Shown piece by piece: positions 17,080 through 26,296 of a DNA stretch of 64,000 nt. The position numbers and the translations under genes were made by a program. Under the pieces are notes generated by a model. The model had not been told where the DNA came from, made no database searches, and was given only the letters and a program-made list of their open reading frames with translations. The number at the start of each line of letters is the position of its first letter. Position 1 is the first letter of the stretch. The stretch lies in contig NZ_FWXL01000001.1 in assembly GCF_900176395.1 (NCBI RefSeq), positions 496,001 to 560,000 of the forward strand, given 5' to 3'. The stretch is from Novosphingobium sp. B1. GTDB lineage: Bacteria; Pseudomonadota; Alphaproteobacteria; Sphingomonadales; Sphingomonadaceae.

Positions 17080-18150
17080 ATGGTGAAGGTCCGTGGTCGA
17101 GGCGCCACTCAGAACGCAACGAGCACGCGCTTTAACCTGCCCGAGCGAGAGGTCGACGGTGACTGGTTGGACGCGCAGTCGATGGTGGATGGCGAGCCAC
17201 CCAAGCTGCGCACCACGGTGACGCGACTCAAGCCGAAGACAATCCTGTCATTCAACGCATCGCCGGACATCCCCTTCGACCGCTCCGTGAACAGCTATCA
17301 AGGCTGCGAGCATGGTTGCATCTATTGTTATGCGCGGCCCACCCACGCTTATCACGATCTCTCGCCCGGTCTGGACTTCGAGACGAAACTCTTTGCCAAA
17401 CCCGAAGCAGCCAGGCTCCTGCGCGATACTCTGGCCAAGCCCGGCTACATGCCCGCTCCTATCGCCATGGGCACCAATACTGACCCTTATCAGCCGATCG
17501 AGGGCCACTACCGCATCACGCGCGACGTGCTCGAACTCTGCCTCGAACTGCGCCACCCGGTCACCATCACCACCAAGTCCGCCCGCGTGCTGGACGATCT
17601 TGACCTGCTGGCCGAACTTGCCCGCCACAATCTGACGGCAGTCGGCATTTCGGTTACCAGCCTCGATCCGCGCCTGTCTGGCCTGCTTGAACCGCGCGCA
17701 AGCAGTCCGGCAAAGCGCTTGGCGGCACTGGAGAAGCTCGTCGCAGCAGGGGTACCCACCCACGTCTCGGTCGCACCGGTCATCCCGTCGATCACTGATG
17801 AATTCATGGAAGGCATCCTCGAGGCCGCGGCTGAGCGCGGCGTCCGGTCGGCAAGCTGGATCATGCTGCGCCTGCCGCATGAGGTCGCCCCGCTGTTCCG
17901 CGAATGGCTCGACACCCACTTCCCTGACCGTGCCGCCAAGGTCATCGCCATCGTCCAGTCCGTGCGCGGGGGCAAGGACAACGACGCGCAATTCTTTACC
18001 CGCATGAAACCGCACGGTGTCTGGGCCGACCTCCTGCGCACCCGCTTTCGCATCGCCTGTCGCAAGCACGGCATCGGCAAGGCCCAGCTCGATCTCGATT
18101 GTTCGCAGTTCCGCAAGCCAAGTCCCGGCGGCCAGCTGGACCTGTTCTGA
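17080..18150 (+). CDS. PA0069 family radical SAM protein
   Basis: A 356-residue radical SAM enzyme. The [4Fe-4S] motif CEHGCIYCYARP lies near residues 76-87, preceded by the family's FNASPDIPFDRSVNSYQG, and followed by GTNTDPYQPIE and KSARVLDDLDLL. It resembles the spore-photoproduct-lyase-related group of unknown substrate, members of which are often found with DNA-repair genes. An N-terminal arginine-rich RGRGA leader is typical. A truncated paralogue with a LexA box lies 450 bp upstream. The intact gene has only TTGACA (17038-17043) as a visible promoter-like element. The reaction is unknown. Confidence 0.9.
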   Translation: MVKVRGRGATQNATSTRFNLPEREVDGDWLDAQSMVDGEPPKLRTTVTRLKPKTILSFNASPDIPFDRSVNSYQGCEHGCIYCYARPTHAYHDLSPGLDFETKLFAKPEAARLLRDTLAKPGYMPAPIAMGTNTDPYQPIEGHYRITRDVLELCLELRHPVTITTKSARVLDDLDLLAELARHNLTAVGISVTSLDPRLSGLLEPRASSPAKRLAALEKLVAAGVPTHVSVAPVIPSITDEFMEGILEAAAERGVRSASWIMLRLPHEVAPLFREWLDTHFPDRAAKVIAIVQSVRGGKDNDAQFFTRMKPHGVWADLLRTRFRIACRKHGIGKAQLDLDCSQFRKPSPGGQLDLF

Positions 18151-18201
18151 TGCTAGCCTTCGTCACTTCCTCGCCGGGAGCATGAGCCTATTGGCTTGGC
18201 C

Positions 18202-18230
18202 TTGACAAAATGAACCATATAGGTTAATTG
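18202..18230 (+). promoter_or_regulatory. Sigma-70-like promoter overlapping a 13-bp palindromic operator
   Basis: TTGACA at 18202-18207 and TAATTG at 18225-18230 are separated by 17 nt, a near-consensus housekeeping promoter. The spacer holds AACCATATAGGTT (18213-18225), an AACC...GGTT palindrome of the type found in promoters of ArsR-family regulator genes. An AGGA site and ATG (18258) follow, but the frame downstream is not recognisable. Confidence 0.6.
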
Positions 18231-18781
18231 CTTTGCCCGCAGGTCAGGATAGGGCACATGGCCAACCCGCTCCTCTCCTTTCGGAAGTCGATGCGCAGAG
18301 CGATCTGTACGCAAACGCTTCCGGCGCGATCGGTGTGGCAGGAGCGCGTGGGTTCAATGCGGGGCGTCAAGCCCAAGACCCGTCGGGCAAAACTTGCCGT
18401 AACCCAAGGACAGAAAGGACATCCGGGGGCCATTGGCACGGCGCAGAGCCCCTGAGTGAAGCTGCGGATGCGGAACCGCCTGACTTGCGTGGCAAAGTCT
18501 CACGCAACCGGCGCGTTCTTTTCGCGCAGCCGCTTGCCAGGTTGCAAGGCAGCACGCGAGCCGCTGCCGAAGCGCCGTCCTTTCGAAAGGTCCACGAACA
18601 GGCTGAGCCGACAGGGGGTTCGGAACCGCCCCCGGCCACTCGCAAACGGTCCCGCGCCCTTCCCGCGCGAGCCACAACGGCGCCGCACCGGTCGCGCGAT
18701 CTGTGATCTGCCCACCGGCTTTACCGTCCGCACTCGCCAGCGGATGAGCTGACCTGCGCGCGCTGAAACGCTGAAGTCCGG
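18231..18781. other. Gene-poor stretch; no convincing coding region
   Basis: This follows the promoter above and precedes the DUF1330 stop. A 65-codon frame at 18258-18455 has a well-placed AGGA site, and a GTG frame (18456-18752) continues in the same phase right after its TGA. Both are arginine/lysine-rich, lack the local third-position GC bias in their later parts and resemble nothing known. Several stem-loops are visible: TTGCGTG...CACGCAA near 18490-18515, CCTTTCGAAAGG near 18582, GGGGGTTC...CCGCCCCC near 18615. The segment around 18580-18620 looks like a worn copy of a sphingomonad intergenic palindrome. It may be a decayed regulator gene or a structured RNA; neither is shown. Confidence 0.4.
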
Positions 18782-19195
18782 CTAAGCCCCGTTGAACCGG
18801 ATTAATCGGCTATCCGCCACCGCCGCCGTGCGATGCGGCAGCGCATTGCGCGCATAGGTCTCGTCCTTCACCATCGCGAAAAATGCTCCGGCGTCGGGAT
18901 AGCCCATCACGAAGGCCTCGTCCCATTCGCCCTGCGGCCCGGTAACCACGCACTCCATCGGCGCGTGCCATACCATTGCCGCACCGGAGTCCTTGACCAC
19001 CGCCTGGAAGGCGTCCTTGTAGATTGCGTAGGCCTCACGCCCGGTCAGGCCCTTGCCATGGTTCTCATGGCCTTCAGGATACTCGGCCAGATCGCGAAAC
19101 TTGATCAGGTTGAGCATGTGGATCGGGCAGTCGCGCGGCAGGGACTTGAAGACCTCGAAATTCTCGCGGCTCGGATCGATATAGGTCTCGGCCAT
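18782..19195 (-). CDS. DUF1330 domain protein
   Basis: A 137-residue protein with the ferredoxin-like dimeric alpha/beta fold of DUF1330: [16 protein letters not shown] near the N-terminus, [12 protein letters not shown] in the middle, and [21 protein letters not shown] near the end. The family has no fixed function. It starts 2 nt after the stop of the AMP-ligase gene (TGAGGATG), so the two are translated together; a role linked to acyl-CoA metabolism is inference. The frame extends 57 codons upstream inside the ligase but only the later ATG opens into family sequence. Confidence 0.85.
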   Translation of the reverse strand: MAETYIDPSRENFEVFKSLPRDCPIHMLNLIKFRDLAEYPEGHENHGKGLTGREAYAIYKDAFQAVVKDSGAAMVWHAPMECVVTGPQGEWDEAFVMGYPDAGAFFAMVKDETYARNALPHRTAAVADSRLIRFNGA

Positions 19196-19197
19196 CC

Positions 19198-20829
19198 TCA
19201 AGCCACCTTGTCCCAGGCGAAGTCCCGGAACTGCTCGCGCAGGTCCTTCTTGCTGATCTTGCCGGTGCCGGTGTGCGGGATCTCGTCGACGAACACCACG
19301 GCATCGGGCACCCACCATTTCGCCACGACGCCACTCAGGAAGCTGCGGATCTCCTCCTGATTGCACTCCATCCCCGGCTTCTTGACCACGACCAGCAGCG
19401 GCCGCTCATCCCACTTGGGATGATAGACCCCGATCGCCGCGGCCTCGCCCACAGCCGGAAAGCCGATCGCCGCATTCTCCAGTTCGACCGAGCTGATCCA
19501 TTCGCCGCCGGACTTGATCACGTCCTTGGTCCGGTCGGTCAGCTGCAGCGTGCCGTCGGCGTGGATGACCCCGACATCGCCGGTATCGAACCACTGACCG
19601 GCCACCACCGCATCGGCCTCAGCCTTGAAGTAACGCTTGACGATCCACGGGCCCCGTACCTGCAGCGCCCCTGCCGTCGTGCCATCGCGCGGCAACACCT
19701 TCTCGGGATCATCGAGATCGACGCAGCGGATCTCGACGCCGAACGGGGGCCGGCCCTGCATGGCCTTGACCGTCACCTGCTCGTCGAACGACAGCGAATC
19801 CCAGTTGCACGTCTCGGCGCCTGTCGTGCCGATCGGCGAAGTTTCGGTCATGCCCCAGGCATGCGCGACCCGCCGCCCGGCACGCATGAAGCGCTCGATC
19901 ATGGCGCGCGGCATGGCAGAGCCGCCGGTGACGATGGTCTGCAGGCTCGGCGGAATTTCACCGCCGTTGTGCGCATCGACATGCTGCAACAGGGCCAGCC
20001 ACACGGTCGGCACGCCGGCAGAACAGGTAACCTTCTCGCGGTTCATCAACTCGCACAGAACCGCACCGTCGTTGACCGCCGAATAGACGAACTTTGCCCC
20101 GGCTGCCGCGCCCGCCCACGGCAGACCCCAGCTTGCGGCATGGAACATCGGCACGATCGGCAACATCACCGAGCGGCAGTCCATCCCGAACACCGGCGGG
20201 CTGATCGCCGCCATGGCATGGAGCATGGTCGAACGGTGCTCGTAGAGCACCCCCTTGGGATTGCCGGTGGTGCCGCTGGTGTAGCACAGCATGCACGGAT
20301 CGCGCTCATCGCCGTCGTGCCACTCGGCCAAGCCATCCTCTGGCCCGATCCATTCCTCGAAATGCAGCGCAGGTTCGCTGCTGTCGAAGCAGATGTAATG
20401 CTCGACCGTTTGCCAGCGCGACTTCATCCGCTCGACAATCGGCGCCCATTGCTTGTCGAACAGCATGACCCGATCTTCGGCGTGATTGACGATGTATTCG
20501 AGCTGGTCATCGAACAGCCGGGGATTGAGCGTGTGGAGAATGCCGCCAACGCCGACCGCGCCGTACCATGAGACGAGGTGGCGGTGATGGTTCATCGCCA
20601 GAGTGGCAATCCGGTCTCCCGGCTGCACACCAAGCTTGCGCAGGGCCTGCGTCATCCGCAGGGCATCATGACGGATGCCGGCCCAGTTGGTCCGCGTCTC
20701 GCTGCCATCGGCCCAGCGGCTGACGATCTCGCGCCCGCCATGCTCACGCGCCGCATGATCGATCAGATGCGTGACCCGCAGCTTCCAGTCCTGCATTGCG
20801 CCCAAGGTCTGTCGAAGCTGCTGAGTCAT
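19198..20829 (-). CDS. Fatty-acid/aryl-CoA ligase (AMP-binding family)
   Basis: A 543-residue adenylate-forming enzyme joining a carboxylic acid to CoA via an acyl-AMP. The P-loop [12 protein letters not shown] lies near residues 180-191, the WGMTETSP adenine-binding motif and the FDTGDVG and [17 protein letters not shown] hinge follow, and a [10 protein letters not shown] motif at the C-terminus holds the catalytic lysine. It resembles medium/long-chain acyl-CoA synthetases. The acyl substrate cannot be read off. It lies 20 nt downstream of dnaE and is coupled to the DUF1330 gene. Confidence 0.92.
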   Translation of the reverse strand: MTQQLRQTLGAMQDWKLRVTHLIDHAAREHGGREIVSRWADGSETRTNWAGIRHDALRMTQALRKLGVQPGDRIATLAMNHHRHLVSWYGAVGVGGILHTLNPRLFDDQLEYIVNHAEDRVMLFDKQWAPIVERMKSRWQTVEHYICFDSSEPALHFEEWIGPEDGLAEWHDGDERDPCMLCYTSGTTGNPKGVLYEHRSTMLHAMAAISPPVFGMDCRSVMLPIVPMFHAASWGLPWAGAAAGAKFVYSAVNDGAVLCELMNREKVTCSAGVPTVWLALLQHVDAHNGGEIPPSLQTIVTGGSAMPRAMIERFMRAGRRVAHAWGMTETSPIGTTGAETCNWDSLSFDEQVTVKAMQGRPPFGVEIRCVDLDDPEKVLPRDGTTAGALQVRGPWIVKRYFKAEADAVVAGQWFDTGDVGVIHADGTLQLTDRTKDVIKSGGEWISSVELENAAIGFPAVGEAAAIGVYHPKWDERPLLVVVKKPGMECNQEEIRSFLSGVVAKWWVPDAVVFVDEIPHTGTGKISKKDLREQFRDFAWDKVA

Positions 20830-20849
20830 CTCTCTCTCCGTTCGTTTTC

Positions 20850-23800
20850 TTATTCGACCAGCCGCAGATGCCTTTCCGGTCTTGCGGACAGGGCGACATT
20901 GGCGAGTCCTTCTATCGGAATCAATCGCTCGATTAAGTCGCTGTCCAGTTTAAAATCATTGCCAAGACGGACGAGCGGTTCCTTTGGCCCGCCGGTCCGC
21001 AGCCGCGCCAGAACTTCACCGGTCCCACCGGCCCCGCGCGGCAGCAGCAGCGCCAGCTCCGAAATCGCCTCTGGCTTGTTCACCTCTAACTTGAGCAGCA
21101 TCCGTGACGAGCTTGTCACCGATGCCAGCGGCCGTGCCCCCCGCACCGTCACGCGCGGCGGCTCGTCGGGGTTCGGCCTGTCCAGTTCGACGTTGAGCAG
21201 CACGCATGTCCCGTCCTTCGCCCACTGCTGGAACGGCTCGACCAGGCTCTCTTCGAAGCAGGATGCCGAAAACAACCCCGAGCTGTCGGAGAAATCGGCC
21301 ATGACGAAGTCCTTGCCCTTCTTCGTCTTGCGCTTCTGCACATTCTCGACCAGCGCCGCCATCACCGCGCCCGAACGTCCGCCCGGCTCACCGCTGCTCG
21401 TCATCAGGCTGCCATAGGAGCGCGCGCCATTGGCTGAGGCGACCGCGCGATATTCCTCCACCGGGTGCGCGGCGAAATAGAATCCGAAATTCTCGCGCTC
21501 GGCCGCCATCTGGTCGGCCCGGCTCCACGGCTTCGTTTCAGCAAGGCGCGTTGCCGGCGTGGCATGATCGTCCCCGCCGAACAGGCCGCCCTGCCCGGAC
21601 GTGCGAGAGCGTGCCGCCTCATCCGCCACCGCCATCAGCAGTTCGGCATTGCCGATGACCTGCGCGCGATTGGGTTCGAGGCAGTCGAGCGCCCCACCCG
21701 CAGCGAGAGCTTCCAGCTGACGCCGGTTCATCGATCCTGCAGGAATGCGCCGGAACAGGTCGTCAAGCGAGGCATAAGCCCCGTTCGCCTCGCGCTCCTC
21801 GACGATCTGCTCCATCGCCTTTTCGCCGACGTTCCTCAAACCCGCCAGCGCATAGCGCACGGCAAAGCCGTCCTGCGTCCGCTCGACGGTGAATTCGGCC
21901 TCGGAATGGTTGATGTCCGGCCCTGCCAGCGCCACGCCGTTCCTGCGCATGTCGTCGACAAAGACGGAGAGCTTTTCCGACTGGTGCATGTCGAAACACA
22001 TCGAGGCTGCATAGAACTCGTGCGGATAGTGCGTCTTGAGCCAGGCCGTCTGGTAGGCCAGCAGCGCATAGGCGGCAGCGTGAGACTTGTTGAAGCCGTA
22101 GCCTGCGAACTTGTCGATCAAGTCGAACAGTTCGTTGGCCTTGGCCGCCGGGATGTCGGACACGGTCTTGCAGCCATCGACGAAGCGCTGGCGCTGCGCA
22201 TCCATTTCCGCTTGCACCTTCTTGCCCATGGCGCGGCGCAGCAGGTCTGCATCGCCCAGCGAATAGCCCGCCAGGATCTGCGCGGCCTGCATGACCTGCT
22301 CCTGATAGACGAAGATCCCGTAAGTCTCGGCAAGGATGCCTGCCAGCTTCTCGTGCGGATATTCGATGCTTTCCAACCCGTTCTTGCGGCGCCCGAACAG
22401 CGGGATGTTGTCCATCGGGCCGGGGCGGTAGAGCGAGACGAGCGCGATGATGTCGCCGAAGTTGGTTGGCTTCACTGCCGCAAGGGTGCGCCGCATGCCT
22501 TCGGATTCCAGCTGGAACACGCCGACCGTATCGCCCGACTGCAGCAGCTTGTAGGTCTGCTCGTCATCCCAGGCGAGCGCCGACAGATCGATGCTGATGC
22601 CGCGCTTGCCCATCAGGTCCACCGCCTTGCGCAACACCGACAGGGTCTTGAGGCCAAGGAAGTCGAACTTCACCAGCCCCGCATCCTCGACATGCTTCAT
22701 GTCGAACTGCGTAACCGGCATGTCCGAACGCGGATCGCGGTAGAGCGGCACCAGTTGCGCCAGCGGACGATCACCGATCACCACGCCCGCCGCGTGGGTC
22801 GAGCTGTTGCGTGGCAGGCCTTCAAGCTGCATCGCAAGGTCGATCAGCCGCTTGACCTCTGGATCGCGATCATACTCCCGCTTGAGTTCCAGCACGCCGT
22901 TCAAGGCACGCGGCAGCGGCCATGGGTCGGTCGGGTGGTTGGGCACCATCTTGCACAGGCGGTCGGTCTGCCCGTAGCTCATCTGCAGGATGCGGCCGGT
23001 ATCGCGCAGCACGGCGCGGGCCTTGAGCTTGCCGAAGGTGATGATCTGCGCCACGTGGTCCAGCCCATACTTGCGCTGGACATAGCGGATCACCTCGCCA
23101 CGCCGGGTTTCGCAGAAGTCGATATCGAAGTCCGGCATCGAGACGCGTTCCGGATTGAGGAAGCGTTCGAACAGCAGGCCCAGCTTGATCGGATCGAGGT
23201 CAGTGATGGTCAAAGCCCAGGCCACCAGCGAACCTGCACCAGACCCACGCCCCGGCCCCACCGGAATGTCGTTTTCCTTGGCCCACTTGATGAAGTCGGC
23301 CACGATCAGGAAGTAACCGCCAAAGCCCATGCGGTTGATGATCGCGATCTCGAATTCAAGCCGCTTGCGGTAGTCGAGCACTTCCTCCCACACGCCCGCA
23401 ACATTGAGCTGCGGATATTCGGCGGCTTCCGGCTCGGCATCGGGGCCAAGGCACAACACGCGCTCCAGTTCGCCGTGTGCGGCCTCCGGGTAATACGGTT
23501 TCAACCGCAGGACGAGTCCTTTGCGGCTGTCTTCCGCGCACATCCGCGCCTCGCCTTCCTGGTCACCCGCAAGGCTGGGCAGGATCGGCTTGCGCTTGGG
23601 CGGCATGACCGCGCAACGCTGCGCCACGACCAGCGTATTGGCCAGCGCTTCGGGAAGGTCCTTGAACAGTTCCTCCATCACCGGCGCCGGCTTGATCCAC
23701 CATTCCTTGCTTGATCGCGGACGGTCGGTGCTGTCGACATGGGTTGAGCTGGCGATGCACAACATCGCATCATGCGCATCGTAGAAGCCGCGCTCGGCAA

Positions 23801-24440
23801 AGCAGGCCGGGTTGGTCGCCACCAGCGGCATATTCCGAGCATAGGCCAGGTCGATCAGTGCCTCTTCCGAAGCTTCTTCCACCGGCTCGTTCCGCCGCGC
23901 GATCTCGATATAGAGCCGCTCGGCGAACAGTTCCTGCAACCAGTCCAGGTATGCTTCAGCGGCGGATTGCTGCTGGCCTGCGAGCAACCGCGCCAGTGCC
24001 CCCTCGCCCGCCGCGGTCAGGCAAATCAGCCCATCGGTGTAGCCGACCAGATCCGCCAGCACGACATGTGCCTCGAACTCCAGCGGCCGATCGAGATGCG
24101 CGCGGCTGACGAGGTGGCACAGGTTGTCATAACCGCGTGCATCCTGCGCGTAGAGCGCCAGCCAGTCGACCGTTGGCGCGGCAGGCCCGAATCCGGTTGC
24201 CGCGCCTTCTCGCTCGGGCCGGGCCACAGCGAGCATCGTGCCGATGACCGGCTGCACGCCCATATCCTTGCAGGCCTTCGCATAGGCGACGCTGCCATAA
24301 AGCCCGTTGCGATCAGTAATTGCCGCCGCCGGAAATCCTCGTTCCGCCGCCGTCTTGGCAATGGCCTTGGGATCGATCGCTCCGTCGAGCATCGTGTAGG
24401 ACGAATAGATGCGGAGCGGGACGAAAGGGGCATGGGGCAT
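20850..24440 (-). CDS. dnaE: DNA polymerase III alpha subunit
   Basis: A 1196-residue replicative polymerase. An N-terminal PHP domain (LRIYSSYTMLDGAIDPKAI) is followed by the polymerase palm with GRGSGAGSLVAWAL and the catalytic PDFDIDFCE motif, then the tandem HhH and OB-fold region at the C-terminus. The start at 24440 (PHAPFVPLRIYSS) is chosen because it opens into the PHP domain; the longer frame passes through the terminator of the glutathione peroxidase gene. This is the housekeeping DnaE1 by length and motifs, not the SOS DnaE2. It reads into the AMP-ligase after 20 nt. Confidence 0.97.
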   Translation of the reverse strand: MPHAPFVPLRIYSSYTMLDGAIDPKAIAKTAAERGFPAAAITDRNGLYGSVAYAKACKDMGVQPVIGTMLAVARPEREGAATGFGPAAPTVDWLALYAQDARGYDNLCHLVSRAHLDRPLEFEAHVVLADLVGYTDGLICLTAAGEGALARLLAGQQQSAAEAYLDWLQELFAERLYIEIARRNEPVEEASEEALIDLAYARNMPLVATNPACFAERGFYDAHDAMLCIASSTHVDSTDRPRSSKEWWIKPAPVMEELFKDLPEALANTLVVAQRCAVMPPKRKPILPSLAGDQEGEARMCAEDSRKGLVLRLKPYYPEAAHGELERVLCLGPDAEPEAAEYPQLNVAGVWEEVLDYRKRLEFEIAIINRMGFGGYFLIVADFIKWAKENDIPVGPGRGSGAGSLVAWALTITDLDPIKLGLLFERFLNPERVSMPDFDIDFCETRRGEVIRYVQRKYGLDHVAQIITFGKLKARAVLRDTGRILQMSYGQTDRLCKMVPNHPTDPWPLPRALNGVLELKREYDRDPEVKRLIDLAMQLEGLPRNSSTHAAGVVIGDRPLAQLVPLYRDPRSDMPVTQFDMKHVEDAGLVKFDFLGLKTLSVLRKAVDLMGKRGISIDLSALAWDDEQTYKLLQSGDTVGVFQLESEGMRRTLAAVKPTNFGDIIALVSLYRPGPMDNIPLFGRRKNGLESIEYPHEKLAGILAETYGIFVYQEQVMQAAQILAGYSLGDADLLRRAMGKKVQAEMDAQRQRFVDGCKTVSDIPAAKANELFDLIDKFAGYGFNKSHAAAYALLAYQTAWLKTHYPHEFYAASMCFDMHQSEKLSVFVDDMRRNGVALAGPDINHSEAEFTVERTQDGFAVRYALAGLRNVGEKAMEQIVEEREANGAYASLDDLFRRIPAGSMNRRQLEALAAGGALDCLEPNRAQVIGNAELLMAVADEAARSRTSGQGGLFGGDDHATPATRLAETKPWSRADQMAAERENFGFYFAAHPVEEYRAVASANGARSYGSLMTSSGEPGGRSGAVMAALVENVQKRKTKKGKDFVMADFSDSSGLFSASCFEESLVEPFQQWAKDGTCVLLNVELDRPNPDEPPRVTVRGARPLASVTSSSRMLLKLEVNKPEAISELALLLPRGAGGTGEVLARLRTGGPKEPLVRLGNDFKLDSDLIERLIPIEGLANVALSARPERHLRLVE

Positions 24441-24454
24441 GGGTCCAAGGTAGG

Positions 24455-24493
24455 AAAAAGGCCGCGCTCTTGCGAGAGGCGCGGCCTGTTTTT
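24455..24493 (-). terminator. Rho-independent terminator
   Basis: GGCCGCGC (24460-24467) and GCGCGGCC (24479-24486) form an 8-bp GC stem with an 11-nt loop, flanked by an A-run on the left and a T-run on the right. Read on the minus strand it follows the glutathione peroxidase stop and ends in TTTTT, separating that operon from dnaE. Confidence 0.85.
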
Positions 24494-24513
24494 CCCCCGA
24501 ACCGGTGCTGCTT

Positions 24514-25002
24514 TCAGAGCAGCTTCTCGATATCCTTCGCAATGCTCGCCGGCTTGTCAGTCGGCGCATAGCGACGGACCACCCTGCCGTCGCGGCCGAT
24601 CAGGAACTTCGTGAAATTCCACTTGATCGCCTTGGTGCCGAGAACGCCGGGGGCTTCCTTCTTGAGCCAGTCGTAAAGCGGGTCTGCGCTGTCGCCATTG
24701 ACCTCGATCTTGGCCATCAGCGGGAAGCTGAGGCCGAAGTTGACCTTGCAGAAGCTCTCGATCTCGTCGGCCGAACCCGGCTCCTGCGCGCCGAACTGGT
24801 TGCAAGGGAAAGCCAGTACCTCGAAGCCCTTGTCGCCATAGTCCTTCCACAGCGTCTCAAGCCCATCGTATTGCGGCGTGAATCCGCACTTCGATGCGGT
24901 GTTGACGACGAGCAGGACCTTGCCCTGCTTGTCGGCCAGATCAATCATCTCGCCATTCGGCTTGCGGACCTTGAAGTCGGCGATCGTGGTCGGAGCGCTC
25001 AT
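24514..25002 (-). CDS. Glutathione peroxidase (cysteine type)
   Basis: A 162-residue thioredoxin-fold peroxidase reducing hydrogen and lipid peroxides. The catalytic set is complete: Cys39 in NTASKCGFTPQY, Gln73 in FGAQEPG, and Trp128-Asn129 in KWNFTKF. A further cysteine in FPCNQF (Cys67) is the usual resolving candidate for thioredoxin-dependent members. The start overlaps the stop of the small upstream gene by ATGA. It is the last of three genes ended by the terminator at 24455-24493. Confidence 0.95.
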   Translation of the reverse strand: MSAPTTIADFKVRKPNGEMIDLADKQGKVLLVVNTASKCGFTPQYDGLETLWKDYGDKGFEVLAFPCNQFGAQEPGSADEIESFCKVNFGLSFPLMAKIEVNGDSADPLYDWLKKEAPGVLGTKAIKWNFTKFLIGRDGRVVRRYAPTDKPASIAKDIEKLL

Positions 25003-25232
25003 GCCAGACCTTCCTTTGCGGCAAGATCGAGAATTTCAGCGACATTGAGAGATTTGCCACCGGCCACATCAATCACGAGGCGGGCGCGCTGGGCGGCGTC
25101 CATGCCCGCCACTTGCGATACCAGATCGCGCAAGGGAGCCTTCTTGAGGACGCTGAAATTGTACTGCATCTCCGAGCCAGCATCATCACGTTCGTGGAGC
25201 GTGGCTTGCGCGTTCCAATCAAGACCAGTCAT
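24999..25232 (-). CDS. Small conserved-looking protein, paralogue of 25290-25553
   Basis: A 77-residue protein. Its C-terminal half (LRDLVSQVAGMDAAQRARLVIDV, then SLNVAEILDLAA) aligns with the next gene upstream: L-xx-LV-xx-V-xx-M-xxxx-R-xx-LVI, then S-xAEI-xx-LA. No catalytic motif, membrane segment or metal ligand is apparent; it is likely a small helical domain. The ATG at 25232 opens the translated region; the longer frame upstream has no similarity. It is translationally coupled to glutathione peroxidase, so a role in oxidative stress or in binding that enzyme is suggested by context only. Confidence 0.72.
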   Translation of the reverse strand: MTGLDWNAQATLHERDDAGSEMQYNFSVLKKAPLRDLVSQVAGMDAAQRARLVIDVAGGKSLNVAEILDLAAKEGLA

Positions 25233-25289
25233 GTTTTCTCCCCTTGCCGCGCAAATGGTATGCCCGACAAGGGGGTGGATCAATCGGAA

Positions 25290-25553
25290 TCAGCCCGGGA
25301 AATCGATACGTGCGGCAAGGCCAATGATCTCGGCCGCCGAATACTGGCGATCTCCCGATTTCTCGATGACCAATTCCTTGCGCTCGTCCTCCGGCATGCG
25401 GGATACCATGCGGACCATGTCGGCAAAGCTGCCCGAATGGAGCGAGGCAAAACCATGGAATACGCCATCTGCAGCCTCGCGGCGCAGGATGACGGCGTGA
25501 TCATTCCAGAAAGATGCGGCGTCGGCGGCTTCTGCCCGGATCGTGGTATTCAT
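25290..25553 (-). CDS. Small protein, first gene of the glutathione peroxidase operon
   Basis: An 87-residue protein with an AAGGAG ribosome site 10 nt before the ATG. The second half (FADMVRMVSRMPEDERKELVIEK, then QYSAAEIIGLAA) is paralogous to the next gene, while the N-terminal ~35 residues are distinct. No known family recognised. A 57-nt gap separates it from its paralogue. Duplicated partners with different N-termini would suit a heterodimer, which is inference. Confidence 0.72.
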   Translation of the reverse strand: MNTTIRAEAADAASFWNDHAVILRREAADGVFHGFASLHSGSFADMVRMVSRMPEDERKELVIEKSGDRQYSAAEIIGLAARIDFPG

Positions 25554-25606
25554 AAGATACGATCTCCTTCTTCGCCGTAAAACGCGTCAGAAGTGCGATG
25601 TATCCC

Positions 25607-26296
25607 TCATGTCAGTGTGCCTTCGTGCAGGCGCACCACCCGGTCCATGCGCAGCGCCAGCCGCTCGTTATGCGTGGCGATCAGGGCCGCGCTGCCTTCA
25701 CCGCGCACCAGCTTGAGAAACTCCTCGAGCACGCGGTCGGCGGTCGCCTCGTCAAGATTGCCGGTCGGCTCGTCGGCCAGCACCATTTCCGGCCGATTGG
25801 CGAGCGCGCGAGCCACGGCAACGCGTTGCTGCTCGCCGCCCGAAAGCTGGCTGGGCCGATGATCGAGACGCTTGGCAAGGCCAAGTGCAGTCAGCAGTTC
25901 CGTTGCCCGTGCTTCGGCCTCGGCGCGCGACTTGCCTGCGACCATCTGCGGCAGCACGACGTTCTCGGTCGCGTTGAAATCGGGCAGAAGGTGGTGAAAC
26001 TGGTAGACGAAGCCCAGATGATCGCGGCGCAGGGCGGTGCGATCGTCGCCCGAAAGCTGCGAGGCATTGGTGCCGGCAATCTCGATCAGGCCGGAGAACC
26101 CGCCCTCGAGAAGACCTATCGCCTGCAGCATCGTCGACTTGCCCGAACCGGAAGGCCCGAGCAAAGCCACGATCTCGCCGGGGCGGATTTCAAGATTCAC
26201 CCCGCGCAGGACGTCAATCGTCACGCCGCCCTGGCTGAACGAACGACGCAGATCGGCCAAACGGACTACGGGCGGGCTGACTACCGGATTACTCAT
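25607..26296 (-). CDS. lolD: Lipoprotein-releasing ABC transporter, ATP-binding subunit
   Basis: A 229-residue ABC ATPase: Walker [10 protein letters not shown] at 47-55, signature [15 protein letters not shown], Walker [10 protein letters not shown], and the switch histidine in ATHNERLA. The [16 protein letters not shown]-loop region and the MacB/LolD length fit LolD, which powers release of lipoproteins from the inner membrane to LolA. It begins 8 nt before the end of lolC, so the two are co-translated; together they make the Lol exporter core. Confidence 0.94.
   Translation of the reverse strand: MSNPVVSPPVVRLADLRRSFSQGGVTIDVLRGVNLEIRPGEIVALLGPSGSGKSTMLQAIGLLEGGFSGLIEIAGTNASQLSGDDRTALRRDHLGFVYQFHHLLPDFNATENVVLPQMVAGKSRAEAEARATELLTALGLAKRLDHRPSQLSGGEQQRVAVARALANRPEMVLADEPTGNLDEATADRVLEEFLKLVRGEGSAALIATHNERLALRMDRVVRLHEGTLT

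Noticed and set aside
16631..17086. Continuation of the plus-strand frame after the radical-SAM remnant as a real protein
   Set aside because: Similarity to the family stops at about 16630; the rest is antisense to a more protein-like secreted frame.
18354..18677. 107-codon minus-strand frame in the gene-poor stretch
   Set aside because: Cysteine/arginine-rich with no domain; it overlaps stem-loops and a worn intergenic palindrome, and has no ribosome site.
21465..23714. 749-codon open frame on the plus strand
   Set aside because: It is antisense to dnaE, whose polymerase motifs are unmistakable; high GC keeps the opposite frame open. Composition is arginine/histidine-rich with no family similarity.
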